A stretch of 43,415 bases of DNA. Source: Streptococcus caballi DSM 19004 (GTDB taxonomy: Bacteria > Bacillota > Bacilli > Lactobacillales > Streptococcaceae). Below are positions 15,368 to 26,250 of the stretch, piece after piece (within the stretch, counting starts at the first letter, position 1; every line of letters begins with the position of its first letter). The notes under the pieces are model-generated. The model made no database searches, was not told the origin of the DNA, and saw only the letters and a program-made list of their open reading frames with translations. Location of the stretch: assembly GCF_000379985.1 (NCBI RefSeq), contig NZ_KB904069.1, forward strand, positions 105 to 43,519, written 5' to 3'. A program made the translations under genes and the position numbers.

Positions 15368-15446
15368 CCCTTGGTGCTTAGTTTTCCTTTCACCAAGCAT
15401 ATTACAAACACTAACAAGATGGCAATTTTGTTAAGCGTCAAAGGAG
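15368..15446 (+). promoter_or_regulatory. preQ1-II riboswitch (COG4708 motif)
   Basis: This matches the streptococcal preQ1-II class. The P2 stem is CTTGGTG (15370-15376) with CACCAAG (15391-15397), and its loop is the typical GCTTAGTTTTCCTTT run. Next comes GCATATTACA, a second hairpin TAACAA (15412-15417) with TTGTTA (15428-15433), and a 3' end running into AAAGGAG (15440-15446). The last element is the queT ribosome site, which this class hides in the ligand-bound pseudoknot, so control is at translation initiation. When preQ1 is plentiful, queT synthesis should fall. Confidence 0.92.
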
Positions 15447-15453
15447 AAATCTT

Positions 15454-15963
15454 ATGCAGAAATTATCTATTCGTGACTTTGTTCAAGTGGCTCTAGTGGC
15501 AGCACTTTATGTTGTTTTAACCATCACGCCACCATTGAATGCCATTTCTTACGGGGCGTATCAATTTCGTGTTTCAGAAATGCTTAACTTTTTAGCTTTT
15601 TACAATCGTAAGTATATTATTGGGCTGACGCTTGGCTGCATGATCGCTAATCTTTACAGTTTTGGAATGATTGACGTTCTTGTAGGAGGTGGTTCTACTC
15701 TCGTCTTTGTCACGCTTGGTGTCATTCTTTTTGATCGTTACAAGAAGGATTATCTTTTTAATGGCCTTTATAATAAAGCTTTTTTCTACTTTTCATTCTT
15801 TTTTGCAGCATCTATGATTACTGTTGCTATTGAGTTGGCAGTAGTAGCTAAAGCACCATTGCTTTTAACATGGTTTACAACTGCTATGGGCGAATTAGCC
15901 TCACTTTTGGTAGGTGCCCTTATCATGGACAAGCTAGGCAAGCGCCTTGAGTTGACTAAATAA
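15454..15963 (+). CDS. queT: QueT family queuosine-precursor (preQ1) transporter
   Basis: 169-aa membrane protein, the S component of an ECF-type vitamin transporter for queuosine precursors. It has five to six hydrophobic segments; 'RDFVQVALVAALYVVLTITPPLNAISYGAYQFRVSEMLNFLAFYN' is the family's N-terminal region. It needs the shared EcfA/A'/T module encoded elsewhere. AAGGAG is 7 nt before the ATG and is the expression platform of the riboswitch upstream. No queuosine synthesis genes lie nearby, in keeping with a salvage lifestyle. Ends at a strong terminator. Confidence 0.93.
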   Translation: MQKLSIRDFVQVALVAALYVVLTITPPLNAISYGAYQFRVSEMLNFLAFYNRKYIIGLTLGCMIANLYSFGMIDVLVGGGSTLVFVTLGVILFDRYKKDYLFNGLYNKAFFYFSFFFAASMITVAIELAVVAKAPLLLTWFTTAMGELASLLVGALIMDKLGKRLELTK

Positions 15964-15969
15964 AGAAAT

Positions 15970-16018
15970 ATCTCTACCTACTGGCCACCTGATTTAGGGT
16001 CAAGGTAGAGATTTTTTG
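15970..16018 (+). terminator. Terminator of queT
   Basis: A 10-bp perfect stem, ATCTCTACCT (15970-15979) with AGGTAGAGAT (16003-16012), is followed by six T residues. Confidence 0.85.
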
Positions 16019-16221
16019 CTGTTCAAAAATCTTAGTTTGAGCTACTATCATTATAGATTTTAATAGTTCCTTAGTGATTGTTTATCCAAAATGTATTGGG
16101 AGGTATAGACAAGTTTGGATAGAGGATGCTTTTTAGATGAGAAGGACTCCTATGCTGTCATATAATACAATTTTCCAACGAAAGTTAGTCATATTAAAAA
16201 ATCAATAGTTTTCTGTACAAT

Positions 16222-16249
16222 TTGATAAGGTGTTTTTCTTAAGTAATAT
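16222..16249 (+). promoter_or_regulatory. Candidate promoter for a small RNA
   Basis: TTGATA (16222-16227) and TAATAT (16244-16249) spaced 16 bp. No protein gene follows, but a terminator does at 16506. A TATAAT near 16165 is an alternative upstream start. Confidence 0.4.
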
Positions 16250-16369
16250 CTCACGTGCTCAAGGGTGGTTTGTTGAGACTGCTGTTGATTTTGTCGGGTC
16301 AACCTGCTCTTGGAATTTATTGCAGGCCATCAAGATTTTTCGCGCCTCTTATAAGAGAGACAGCAACAC

Positions 16370-16492
16370 CTCGGCTGCCCTGCCAATGTTGGAAGTAGGG
16401 ATTTCGAGTCCTCAGTTACTCTGCCAACAGCTTTAGTGACTCGTCCTAGCTCTCCACTGTTCTGCCAATACTAGAAGTGAGATAAGGTAGGG
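16370..16492 (+). repeat. Three imperfect 41-nt tandem repeats
   Basis: Units 16370-16410, 16411-16451 and 16452-16492. The hexamer TGCCAA begins at 16381, 16422 and 16463, exactly 41 bases apart. All units begin CTC and carry AGT nine bases after the TGCCAA core. A period of 41 is not a multiple of three, so it does not reflect protein repeats. Confidence 0.65.
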
Positions 16493-16505
16493 TTCTGTTA
16501 CTTAT

Positions 16506-16528
16506 GCAGTGCTTAACACTGCTTTTTT
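16506..16528 (+). terminator. Intrinsic terminator without an upstream protein gene
   Basis: GCAGTG (16506-16511) pairs with CACTGC (16517-16522) across a 5-nt loop, followed by six T residues. It is the 3' end of the candidate small RNA. Confidence 0.8.
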
Positions 16529-16644
16529 ACTGTGAAATAGTTTATTCTTCTGTCTGGATTAGTGTAACCGATTCATTTTAATCTATTACTGGTCTCATTT
16601 TCTTTTTAAAACGATTATCAAATAGCCCCATTTATTTCGCTTTA

Positions 16645-18618
<1,974 letters not shown>

Positions 18619-18632
18619 GCGAGGTGAACCAA

Positions 18633-19655
18633 ATGACAAAACAAAAAAAAGCTCGATTAATTTACAACCCAACTTCTGGGCAAGAAATCATGAAAAAAAA
18701 TGTAGCAGAAGTCTTGGACATTTTGGAAAGCTATGGCTATGAAACGTCAGCTTTCCAGACGACACCTTGGCCGAATTCTGCTAGAGATGAGGCCAAACGG
18801 GCAGCAAAGGCAGGCTTTGACCTCGTCATTGCTGCAGGTGGAGACGGCACTATTAATGAAGTGGTTAATGGTATTGCGCCTCTAGCAAAACGTCCTAAGA
18901 TGGCCATTATTCCAACAGGAACGACTAATGATTTTGCCCGTGCGCTTAAGATTCCTAGAGGTAATCCTGTGGAAGCTGCTAAGATTATTGGTAAGAATCA
19001 AATGATAAAAATGGATATTGGTCAGGCACGTGATGATACCTATTTTATCAATATTGCGGCAGCAGGCAGTTTTACAGAATTGACTTACAGTGTGCCAAGT
19101 CAACTGAAAACGACATTTGGCTATCTGGCTTATTTAGCTAAAGGTGTAGAACTATTGCCACAAGTTAGTAAGGTTCCAGTGCGAATTACACATGATGATG
19201 GTGTCTTTGAAGGTGATGCTTCTATGATATTTGCAGCTATCACTAATTCAGTGGGCGGTTTTGAGCAGATTGCTCCCGATGCTAAATTAGATGACGGTAA
19301 GTTCACTTTGATTATTGTCAAGACAGCTAATTTGATTGAAATCTTACATTTAATTCGTCTGGTTTTGAACGGTGGCAAGCACATCAATGACAGGCGTGTC
19401 GAGTATATCAAAACCAGCTACATGAAAATTGAACCTTTGTCAGATAAACGCATGATGATCAACCTTGATGGAGAATATGGCGGCGATGCCCCGATTGAAT
19501 TGAAAAATCTGAAGAATCATATTACCTTCTTTGCTAATACTGATGAAATTTCTGATGATGCCCTTGTTTTGGATCCAGAAGAATTGGCTTTAGAAGCTAT
19601 CGCCCATAAATTTACTCATGAAGTTGAAGATTTAGATCAGGAAGCGGAGGAATAA
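18633..19655 (+). CDS. dgkB: Diacylglycerol kinase (DagK/YegS family lipid kinase)
   Basis: 340-aa soluble kinase of the DgkB/YegS group, which phosphorylates diacylglycerol so that lipid released by lipoteichoic acid synthesis returns to phosphatidic acid. 'ARLIYNPTSGQE' at the start and 'LVIAAGGDGTINEVVNGI' (the GGDGT nucleotide site) are diagnostic; 'MAIIPTGTTNDFARALKIP' is the third block. The C-terminal tail is very acidic. The ATG at 18633 is chosen because GAGGTG lies 7-12 bases before it; upstream in-frame starts fall inside ligA. It lies 14 nt after ligA and 6 nt before pulA. Confidence 0.9.
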   Translation: MTKQKKARLIYNPTSGQEIMKKNVAEVLDILESYGYETSAFQTTPWPNSARDEAKRAAKAGFDLVIAAGGDGTINEVVNGIAPLAKRPKMAIIPTGTTNDFARALKIPRGNPVEAAKIIGKNQMIKMDIGQARDDTYFINIAAAGSFTELTYSVPSQLKTTFGYLAYLAKGVELLPQVSKVPVRITHDDGVFEGDASMIFAAITNSVGGFEQIAPDAKLDDGKFTLIIVKTANLIEILHLIRLVLNGGKHINDRRVEYIKTSYMKIEPLSDKRMMINLDGEYGGDAPIELKNLKNHITFFANTDEISDDALVLDPEELALEAIAHKFTHEVEDLDQEAEE

Positions 19656-19661
19656 GACCCG

Positions 19662-21971
19662 ATGGACAATACTGTTGTTATCCATTATCACAGTAAACAC
19701 GGTAAATATTTTGATTTGAGCTTATGGCAGTGGCGTGACGGACAGTTAGGGAAGGACGCTTACTTTTCTCGCTATGATAGCTTTGGTGCTGTAGCAACCT
19801 TGACCTATCCTGAACCTTACTTTTTAAGCCATGTCTTTGTCATTGTCAAAAATCACAATTGGTCCCACAAGACTGTTGATTTTCGCATTAATCGCAATAG
19901 TGGCATTCCTAAAACAGAGGTTTGGATTGTTGATGGGGATGACACACTTTATTATTCTAGACAAGCAGCGGTCAGTAGCCACGCTTATGGTCATCGTCAG
20001 CCGCACGCCTTTGAAATGGCGATTAATAGTAAATCATTTGATAGAAAATGGGGCTTTGATGGCTGGCTAGGTTTTCGGTATACAGAAGACTTTACCGAGT
20101 TCCGACTTTGGGCACCAACGGCTGAAAAAGTGGAACTTGTCCTCTATGATTCGACGGGAGAGAGAGCTAGTGTGTCGCGTGTTTTTCCCATGGCACGTGG
20201 TAATGAGAAAAACGAGAATGACCATAGTCAAAATACGCATGGTGTTTGGTTTGAAACAATTCAAGGAAATCTGAATTATCAAGCTTATCGCTATCGTATT
20301 TATTATCGTAAGAGGACTTTTAGAGATACAAGGGATCCCTACTCTATTGCCACAACAGCTAATGGCAAGCGTTCTATTGTTATTGCACCAGAACATCTTA
20401 AACCTGTGGGTTTTGAGGTTAAGCATGGCAGAGATGCTTCTTGGCGTTTGGATAATCCAAATCAAGCTGTTATCTATGAAATGCATGTGCGTGACTTTTC
20501 TAAGTCCGCGACGTCCGGTGTAAGCGAAGCCAATCGAGGTCGCTTTAAAGGAGTTTTTGAAGAAGGAACTACCAACCAGTTTGGAGATAAGACGGGCTTT
20601 GACTATGTTAAGGAGTTAGGAATCACCCACATCCAGTTACAGCCTGTTTTTGACCACCATCAAATTATTGAAGCTAATGGCGAGTATAAGTACAACTGGG
20701 GTTACGATCCAGAAAATTTTAATGTTCCTGAAGCTAGTTTCACCAGCAATCCAGATGAGCCAGCGACACGCATTTTAGAATTAAAATCACTCATTCAGGC
20801 TTATCACGATGCAGGTATCGCTGTTATCATGGATGTAGTTTATAATCACACCTTCTCATCGCAGAATTCAGCCTTCCAATTGACAGTGCCAGATTACTAT
20901 TATCGTATGAATGCAGATGGTTCTTTTCAGGATGGTTCAGGTTGTGGTAACGAAACAGCCAGCGAGAAGGAAATGTACCGCAAGTACATGTTAGATTCTA
21001 TTCTCTATTGGACTAAGGAATACAATATTGATGGTTTCCGTTTTGATTTGATGGGATTACACGATATAGATACCATGAATCTCATTCGAGCGGAGTTGGA
21101 CAAGATTGACAAAAATATTCTCATGTACGGCGAAGGTTGGGATATGGGAACCGGCTTGTCACCTGATCAAAAGGCCAAGAAAGAAAATGCCTATCAGATG
21201 CCACGTATTGGTTTCTTCAATGATGATCAGCGTAATGCCATCAAAGGAGCAGAAGTTTATGGTTCTTTTGAAAAAGGCTTTGTGTCTGGCGCAGCCACCG
21301 AAGATATTGTTGCCAAATCTATTTTAGGTAGTGATGAAATTGTTGGTTACTTAAAACCTTGCCAGGTACTTAATTATGTTGAAGCCCATGATAACTATAA
21401 TTTGAATGATTTACTCTTGGAATTGCATCCTAAGGATGATAAGGAAACTCACATCAAACGCGTAGAGCTAGCCACAGCCATGAGTCTACTCATGCAAGGA
21501 ATGTCTTTCATGCAAATTGGTCAAGAATTCTTGCGTTCCAAACTCTATCCGACTGGCGATAGTGGCGAGTTGACCTATGCAGATAAAGAGCGAGCTATGA
21601 ATTCTTATAATGCGCCAGATAATGTCAATCAAGTCAATTGGCGAAATGTCACTTACTATCGTTCAACTATTGATTTTGTTAAAAAAATCATCGCTTTAAA
21701 AACAAAAACGGATTATTTTTCATATCCAAGCTTTGAGGAGGTTAGAGAGCATGTCTTTGTGGAAACTGCTATCAACGGTACGGGTTATGTCAGCTTTATT
21801 GTTGATGACGAAAGAAAATACAAAGTATTTTTCAATGCATCAGGAAAACGGTTGCAAAATCTCTTTTCAAATGATATAATAGTGACAAATGGAAGTCAGG
21901 TCGAAAATAAGGACTCCACTGAGTCTTATATTGATAATCTGACTGTAACGGTCTTTGACATCAGTAAATAA
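19662..21971 (+). CDS. pulA: Type I pullulanase (cytoplasmic glycogen/maltodextrin debranching)
   Basis: 769-aa GH13 enzyme that hydrolyses alpha-1,6 branches. 'YNWGYDP' (about residue 343) is the pullulanase hallmark. The catalytic set is D in 'DGFRFDLMG' (about 458), E in 'MYGEGWD' (about 489) and D in 'VEAHDN' (about 574). An N-terminal starch-binding-like region (about 1-110) and a CBM48-type domain (about 140-230) precede the barrel. There is no signal peptide or LPxTG, so it acts inside the cell, unlike the surface pullulanases of streptococci. Just upstream of the glg genes it would debranch stored glycogen after GlgP has shortened the outer chains. It starts 6 nt after dgkB and ends at a strong terminator. 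Confidence 0.93.
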   Translation: MDNTVVIHYHSKHGKYFDLSLWQWRDGQLGKDAYFSRYDSFGAVATLTYPEPYFLSHVFVIVKNHNWSHKTVDFRINRNSGIPKTEVWIVDGDDTLYYSRQAAVSSHAYGHRQPHAFEMAINSKSFDRKWGFDGWLGFRYTEDFTEFRLWAPTAEKVELVLYDSTGERASVSRVFPMARGNEKNENDHSQNTHGVWFETIQGNLNYQAYRYRIYYRKRTFRDTRDPYSIATTANGKRSIVIAPEHLKPVGFEVKHGRDASWRLDNPNQAVIYEMHVRDFSKSATSGVSEANRGRFKGVFEEGTTNQFGDKTGFDYVKELGITHIQLQPVFDHHQIIEANGEYKYNWGYDPENFNVPEASFTSNPDEPATRILELKSLIQAYHDAGIAVIMDVVYNHTFSSQNSAFQLTVPDYYYRMNADGSFQDGSGCGNETASEKEMYRKYMLDSILYWTKEYNIDGFRFDLMGLHDIDTMNLIRAELDKIDKNILMYGEGWDMGTGLSPDQKAKKENAYQMPRIGFFNDDQRNAIKGAEVYGSFEKGFVSGAATEDIVAKSILGSDEIVGYLKPCQVLNYVEAHDNYNLNDLLLELHPKDDKETHIKRVELATAMSLLMQGMSFMQIGQEFLRSKLYPTGDSGELTYADKERAMNSYNAPDNVNQVNWRNVTYYRSTIDFVKKIIALKTKTDYFSYPSFEEVREHVFVETAINGTGYVSFIVDDERKYKVFFNASGKRLQNLFSNDIIVTNGSQVENKDSTESYIDNLTVTVFDISK

Positions 21972-21998
21972 TCTGAGAAGTTTTCTCAGGTTATTTTT
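21970..21998 (+). terminator. Terminator of the ligA-dgkB-pulA operon
   Basis: A 10-bp stem with one wobble pair, AATCTGAGAA with TTCTCAGGTT, loop GTT, followed by ATTTTT. It overlaps the last base pair or two of the pulA stop codon. Confidence 0.87.
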
Positions 21999-22033
21999 CT
22001 TTATTCAAAAAAATTAATTTGTTAGATAGATTA

Positions 22034-22058
22034 ATTTTATACTCAAAGAGTATAAAAT
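22034..22058 (+). promoter_or_regulatory. Perfect palindrome over the glg operon -10 region (candidate operator)
   Basis: ATTTTATACTC (22034-22044) is repeated in inverted order as GAGTATAAAAT (22048-22058) around AAA: an 11-bp perfect dyad. Its right arm contains the -10 (TATAAA at 22051 or TAAAAT at 22053). No good -35 is present. A protein bound here would block or replace normal promoter recognition, so this is the best candidate site for glycogen-operon control. Confidence 0.6.
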
Positions 22059-22085
22059 CGTTTTATGGATAGAAAGGGTGGTGCT

Positions 22086-23966
22086 ATGGATAAAAAGGGT
22101 GAACTCTATACATTTGGTATAGGGGAAAATTTTCACATTCAGAACTATTTTGGTGTTCATCGCGAACAAAACGGGAACGAAGAGGGATTTGTCTTTCGTG
22201 TGTGGGCGCCAAACGCGGAAGATCTTCATCTTATCGGTGATTTCAGTAATTGGTCTGAGAAACCAATTCAGATGACAAAAAATGAAGCTGGCGTGTGGGA
22301 AGTCTTTACAACACTTCCTCAAGAAGGACAACTGTACAAGTACTTGGTTAAACGCAAGGGGGGGCAAGTTGTTGAAAAGATGGATCCTGTGGCTGTTTAT
22401 CTAGAAAAACGTCCAGGGACTGGAGCAGTTGTTAAAGTCCTCCGAGCTAAAAAATGGAAAGATAGCCTTTGGATGGGGCGCCGTAAGCGTTTTGGTTTCA
22501 AAAGACGCCCAGTTAATATCTATGAAGTCCATGCTGGTTCTTGGAAAACAGATGAAAATGGTAAACCGTACAGCTTTGCCCAATTAAAGGAAGAATTGAT
22601 TCCTTATTTGATTAAAATGAATTACACCCATGTTGAGTTTATGCCGCTAATGGCACACCCCTTAGGCATGAGTTGGGGTTATCAGTTGATGGGTTACTTT
22701 GCTTTTGAACATTCTTACGGAACACCTGAAGAATTTCAAGATTTTGTCGAATCTTGTCATCAAAATAATATCGGTGTTATTGTTGACTGGGTGCCTGGTC
22801 ACTTTACACAAAATGATGATGCCCTTGCTTATTTTGATGGGACACCGACTTATGAGTATCAAGACCATCACCGGGCTCACAATTATCGTTGGGGAGCGCT
22901 CAACTTTGACCTAGGTAAGAACCAAGTTCAATCCTTTATGTTATCAAGTGCTTTGTTCTGGATTGAATACTATCATATTGATGGTATTCGTGTTGATGCC
23001 GTAAGTAATATGCTATATTTGGATTATGATGAAGGTCCATGGTCCCCAAATCAATTTGGTGGAAACCGTAACATTGAGGGCTATAACTTCCTTCGTCGCT
23101 TGAATGGCATTATTAAACATTATCATCCAGATGTTATGATGATTGCAGAAGAATCAACAGCCTCTACACCAATCACAAAACCAATCTCAGAAGACGGTTT
23201 GGGCTTTGATTATAAGTGGAATATGGGTTGGATGAATGATATTCTCAAGTTTTATGAAGAAGACCCGATTTATCGTAAGTATGATTTTAACTTAGTCACT
23301 TTTAGTTTTATGTATCTTTTTAATGAAAACTTTATCCTGCCGTTTTCACATGATGAAGTCGTTCATGGAAAGAAGAGTATGATGCATAAGATGTGGGGCG
23401 ATCGCTATAATCAGTTTGCCGGCCTTCGTAATCTCTATACTTATCAGATTTGTCATCCGGGTAAGAAGCTTCTGTTCATGGGTTCTGAATTTGGTCAATT
23501 CCTAGAATGGAAGTTTGACCATGAGCTAGAGTGGGGCAATCTTGATGATAGGATGAATTTGCAAATGCAAGGTTTCACTAGTCATCTCAATGCTTTCTAT
23601 AAAGACCATAAGGCTCTCTGGCAAATTGATGATTCTTACAGTGGATTAGAGATTATTGACGCTGACAACACTGCTCAGAGTGTTCTGTCCTTTATTCGTA
23701 AGAGTGGAAAAGGTGACATGTTAATTTGTGTCTTCAATATGACGCCTGTTGAAAGAAAAGACTTCACAATTGGAGTACCATTCGCAGGTGTTTATGAAGA
23801 GGTGCTAAACACAGAACTAGAAGAATATGGAGGTGTTTGGAAAGAAAATAATCCTGTTACCAGAACCAAACCTGGCTTGTGGAAAGATTATCAACATACT
23901 CTCTCTTTTACATTGCCAGCACTTGGAGCAAGTATTTGGAAAATCAAACGTCGCTTAAAAAAATGA
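22086..23966 (+). CDS. glgB: 1,4-alpha-glucan branching enzyme
   Basis: 626-aa GH13 enzyme that makes alpha-1,6 branches in glycogen. It has an N-terminal CBM48-like domain (about 25-110, '[20 protein letters not shown]') and a catalytic barrel with nucleophile D in '[16 protein letters not shown]' (about 302), acid/base E in 'MIAEEST' (about 354) and D in '[11 protein letters not shown]' (about 421). An all-beta C-terminal domain follows. The start at 22086 has AAAGGGTGG upstream. An in-frame ATG at 22065 is also possible: it sits six bases after TAAAAT and could serve as a leaderless start adding seven residues. First gene of glgBCDA, 22 nt before glgC. Confidence 0.94.
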   Translation: MDKKGELYTFGIGENFHIQNYFGVHREQNGNEEGFVFRVWAPNAEDLHLIGDFSNWSEKPIQMTKNEAGVWEVFTTLPQEGQLYKYLVKRKGGQVVEKMDPVAVYLEKRPGTGAVVKVLRAKKWKDSLWMGRRKRFGFKRRPVNIYEVHAGSWKTDENGKPYSFAQLKEELIPYLIKMNYTHVEFMPLMAHPLGMSWGYQLMGYFAFEHSYGTPEEFQDFVESCHQNNIGVIVDWVPGHFTQNDDALAYFDGTPTYEYQDHHRAHNYRWGALNFDLGKNQVQSFMLSSALFWIEYYHIDGIRVDAVSNMLYLDYDEGPWSPNQFGGNRNIEGYNFLRRLNGIIKHYHPDVMMIAEESTASTPITKPISEDGLGFDYKWNMGWMNDILKFYEEDPIYRKYDFNLVTFSFMYLFNENFILPFSHDEVVHGKKSMMHKMWGDRYNQFAGLRNLYTYQICHPGKKLLFMGSEFGQFLEWKFDHELEWGNLDDRMNLQMQGFTSHLNAFYKDHKALWQIDDSYSGLEIIDADNTAQSVLSFIRKSGKGDMLICVFNMTPVERKDFTIGVPFAGVYEEVLNTELEEYGGVWKENNPVTRTKPGLWKDYQHTLSFTLPALGASIWKIKRRLKK

Positions 23967-23987
23967 CCCTTTAGGAAGGAAAACTAC

Positions 23988-25127
23988 ATGAAGAATGAAA
24001 TGTTAGCTCTTATCCTCGCAGGAGGACAAGGGACTCGTCTTGGAAAATTGACTCAAAGCATTGCAAAACCAGCTGTTCAATTTGGTGGTCGTTATCGTAT
24101 TATTGACTTTGCGCTATCAAACTGTGCAAACTCTGGTATTAACAATGTCGGCGTCATCACGCAATACCAACCACTAGCACTCAACAGCCATATCGGAAAT
24201 GGTTCGTCTTGGGGACTTGATGGTATCAATTCTGGAGCTACAATTCTTCAGCCGTATTCAGCGACTGAAGGGAACCGTTGGTTCCAAGGTACCAGTCATG
24301 CTATCTACCAAAATATTGATTATATTGACAGCATCAATCCAGAATATGTTCTCATCTTGTCAGGAGACCATATCTATAAGATGGACTATGATGATATGCT
24401 CCAAACACACAAAGATAATATGGCAAGCTTGACAGTTGCTGTTATTGATGTGCCGCTTAAAGAAGCAAGTCGTTTCGGTATCATGAATACAGACTCAAAT
24501 GACCGTATCGTTGAGTTTGAAGAAAAACCAGAACATCCAAAATCAACTAAGGCTTCAATGGGGATTTATATCTTTGATTGGCAACGCCTGCGCACCATGC
24601 TTGTTGATGCTGAAAAGAATAATATTGATATGTCTGACTTTGGTAACAATGTTATTCCAGCTTATCTTGAATCTGGTGAACGTGTTTACACCTACAATTT
24701 CAAAGGCTACTGGAAAGACGTTGGTACCATCCAATCACTCTGGGAAGCAAACATGGAGTACATTGGCGAAGACAATGAACTTCACAGCCGTGATCGTTCA
24801 TGGAAGATCTACTCTAAAAACTTGATTGCTCCACCAAACTTTATTACTGAAAAGGCAGACGTTAAGGATTCACTTGTTGTTGACGGATGCTTTGTTTCTG
24901 GTAAAGTAAGTCACTCTATCCTTTCTACTAATGTTCAAGTTAAAGAAGGAGCAGAAATTAAAGATTCCTTTATCATGAGTGGAGCTGTCATCGGTGAGGG
25001 TGCCAAGATTACACGTGCTATTGTTGGTGAAGGTGCAAAAATTGGTGAAGGTGTTGTCATCGATGGTACAGAAGAAGTGCAAGTTGTTGGTTATAATGAA
25101 GTAGTGGGGGTACCAAATGAAGATTGA
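23988..25127 (+). CDS. glgC: ADP-glucose pyrophosphorylase, catalytic subunit
   Basis: 379-aa enzyme that makes ADP-glucose from glucose-1-phosphate and ATP, the committed step of bacterial glycogen synthesis. The nucleotide loop '[15 protein letters not shown]' (8-22) is intact. '[11 protein letters not shown]' (about 43-53), '[11 protein letters not shown]' with the catalytic Asp (about 126-136) and '[10 protein letters not shown]' (about 177-186) follow. The C-terminal third is a left-handed beta helix of hexapeptide repeats ('[24 protein letters not shown]'). AGGAAGG precedes the ATG. The 3' end overlaps glgD by 11 nt. It probably forms a mixed tetramer with GlgD. Confidence 0.96.
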   Translation: MKNEMLALILAGGQGTRLGKLTQSIAKPAVQFGGRYRIIDFALSNCANSGINNVGVITQYQPLALNSHIGNGSSWGLDGINSGATILQPYSATEGNRWFQGTSHAIYQNIDYIDSINPEYVLILSGDHIYKMDYDDMLQTHKDNMASLTVAVIDVPLKEASRFGIMNTDSNDRIVEFEEKPEHPKSTKASMGIYIFDWQRLRTMLVDAEKNNIDMSDFGNNVIPAYLESGERVYTYNFKGYWKDVGTIQSLWEANMEYIGEDNELHSRDRSWKIYSKNLIAPPNFITEKADVKDSLVVDGCFVSGKVSHSILSTNVQVKEGAEIKDSFIMSGAVIGEGAKITRAIVGEGAKIGEGVVIDGTEEVQVVGYNEVVGVPNED

Positions 25128-26250
25128 TAAATATTCTGCAATCCTAGGGAGCACAATTGGCTTTCATGAAATGGAAGGATTAACAGACACACGTCCTTTG
25201 GCGAGCTTACCTTTTGATGGTAAATATCGTCTTATTGACTTCCAATTGTCAAACCTTGCCAATGCTGGCGTGCGTAGTGTTTATGGTATATTCCGTGGAC
25301 AAAATGTCCGTTCTATCTTTGACCATATTCGATCAGGACGTGAATGGGGACTAAATACCTTGCTCAGCCACTATTTCCTCGGATTTTATAATGCAAGTAT
25401 TGACAGCTCAACGGCGGATAAAGATTACTACGATCAAATTTTGACTTATCTTAAACGCTCAGGGTCTGACCAGACTATTTATATGTCTTGTGATATCCTT
25501 TGCAATATCGATTTGGCACAAGTTATTCATCTACATAATGCTAATAAGCGTAATCTGACAGTGGTTTATAAGAAGATGCCTAAAGAAGCTGTATCTTCTG
25601 TCAATGATATTCTTGAAATTGATGATTCTGATACAGTTGTTGGTCATAAGGTAGAAGCCAATGCTGAAGAGACTGAAAAAATGTCAGCTGGTATCTATAT
25701 TGTCAATACCCCTTGGTTGATTGAACAAATGGAAGCAGAAGCTGAAAAAGAGGCGCCACGTAAACTTCGCTATCTTCTTCAAGATTTGACAGTGTCTGCG
25801 CAAGCTCTTGCCTTTGAATATACTGGTTATCTTGCAAATATTTCATCTATCAAATCATACTATGATGCCAACATGGATATGCTTGACCCACAAAAATTCT
25901 ATTCATTACTTTATTCAAACCAAAAAGTTTACACTAAAGTTAAGAATGAAGAATCAACTTATTTCGCTAATGAATCAACTGTTAAGAATGCGCAATTCGC
26001 ATCCGGTAGCATTATCAAAGGAACTGTTGAGCACTCAATCGTTTCACGTAACTGTCGCGTTAAAGAAAATTCAAAAGTTGTTAACAGTGTCATTTTCCCT
26101 AAAGTAGTTGTTGGTGAAGGTGCTGTCGTTGAAAATGCTATTGTTGATAAATTGGTAAAAATTGCTCCTGGCGTTACCATTCGTGGGACCCAAGAAAATC
26201 CAATCGTTATTGCTAAAGATACCGAAGTTGTTGAGGATGTGATTCGATGA
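25117..26250 (+). CDS. glgD: GlgD, non-catalytic subunit of ADP-glucose pyrophosphorylase
   Basis: 377-aa paralogue of GlgC with the same fold but without the active-site signature: where GlgC has LAGGQGTRL this protein has '[21 protein letters not shown]', and '[10 protein letters not shown]' becomes '[10 protein letters not shown]'. Family knowledge (Streptococcus mutans and other Firmicutes) says GlgD is inactive alone and raises GlgC activity and alters its regulation in a heterotetramer. The beta-helix tail is kept ('[47 protein letters not shown]'). It overlaps glgC by 11 nt and glgA by 4 nt (ATGA), so subunit ratios are probably set by coupled translation. Confidence 0.93.
   Translation: MKIDKYSAILGSTIGFHEMEGLTDTRPLASLPFDGKYRLIDFQLSNLANAGVRSVYGIFRGQNVRSIFDHIRSGREWGLNTLLSHYFLGFYNASIDSSTADKDYYDQILTYLKRSGSDQTIYMSCDILCNIDLAQVIHLHNANKRNLTVVYKKMPKEAVSSVNDILEIDDSDTVVGHKVEANAEETEKMSAGIYIVNTPWLIEQMEAEAEKEAPRKLRYLLQDLTVSAQALAFEYTGYLANISSIKSYYDANMDMLDPQKFYSLLYSNQKVYTKVKNEESTYFANESTVKNAQFASGSIIKGTVEHSIVSRNCRVKENSKVVNSVIFPKVVVGEGAVVENAIVDKLVKIAPGVTIRGTQENPIVIAKDTEVVEDVIR

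Larger units (their letters stand above)
16256..16528 (+). ncRNA. Candidate small RNA of about 270 nt with three 41-nt repeats
   Basis: A stretch between the queT terminator and ligA has no credible protein gene but has a promoter-like sequence and a strong terminator of its own. It is visibly richer in G+C than its AT-rich flanks. Local hairpins include CTCAA/TTGAG, CCTGC/GCAGG, CTCTT/AAGAG and CGAGTC/GACTCG. From 16370 three imperfect 41-nt repeats share CTC near the start, CTGCCAA in the middle and AGT after it. I cannot match it to 6S RNA, tmRNA, RNase P RNA or a csRNA. An open frame over 16230-16436 (68 codons) has no ribosome site and improbable composition. Confidence 0.5.

Noticed and set aside
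16399..16428. Sequence like a tRNA T-arm (TTTCGAGTCC followed by CTGCCA)
   Set aside because: No acceptor stem, D-arm or anticodon arm can be built around it; chance likeness inside the repeat region.
16230..16436. A 68-codon open frame in the queT-ligA gap
   Set aside because: No ribosome site, odd composition, and it covers the first repeat unit of a region that looks like RNA rather than protein.
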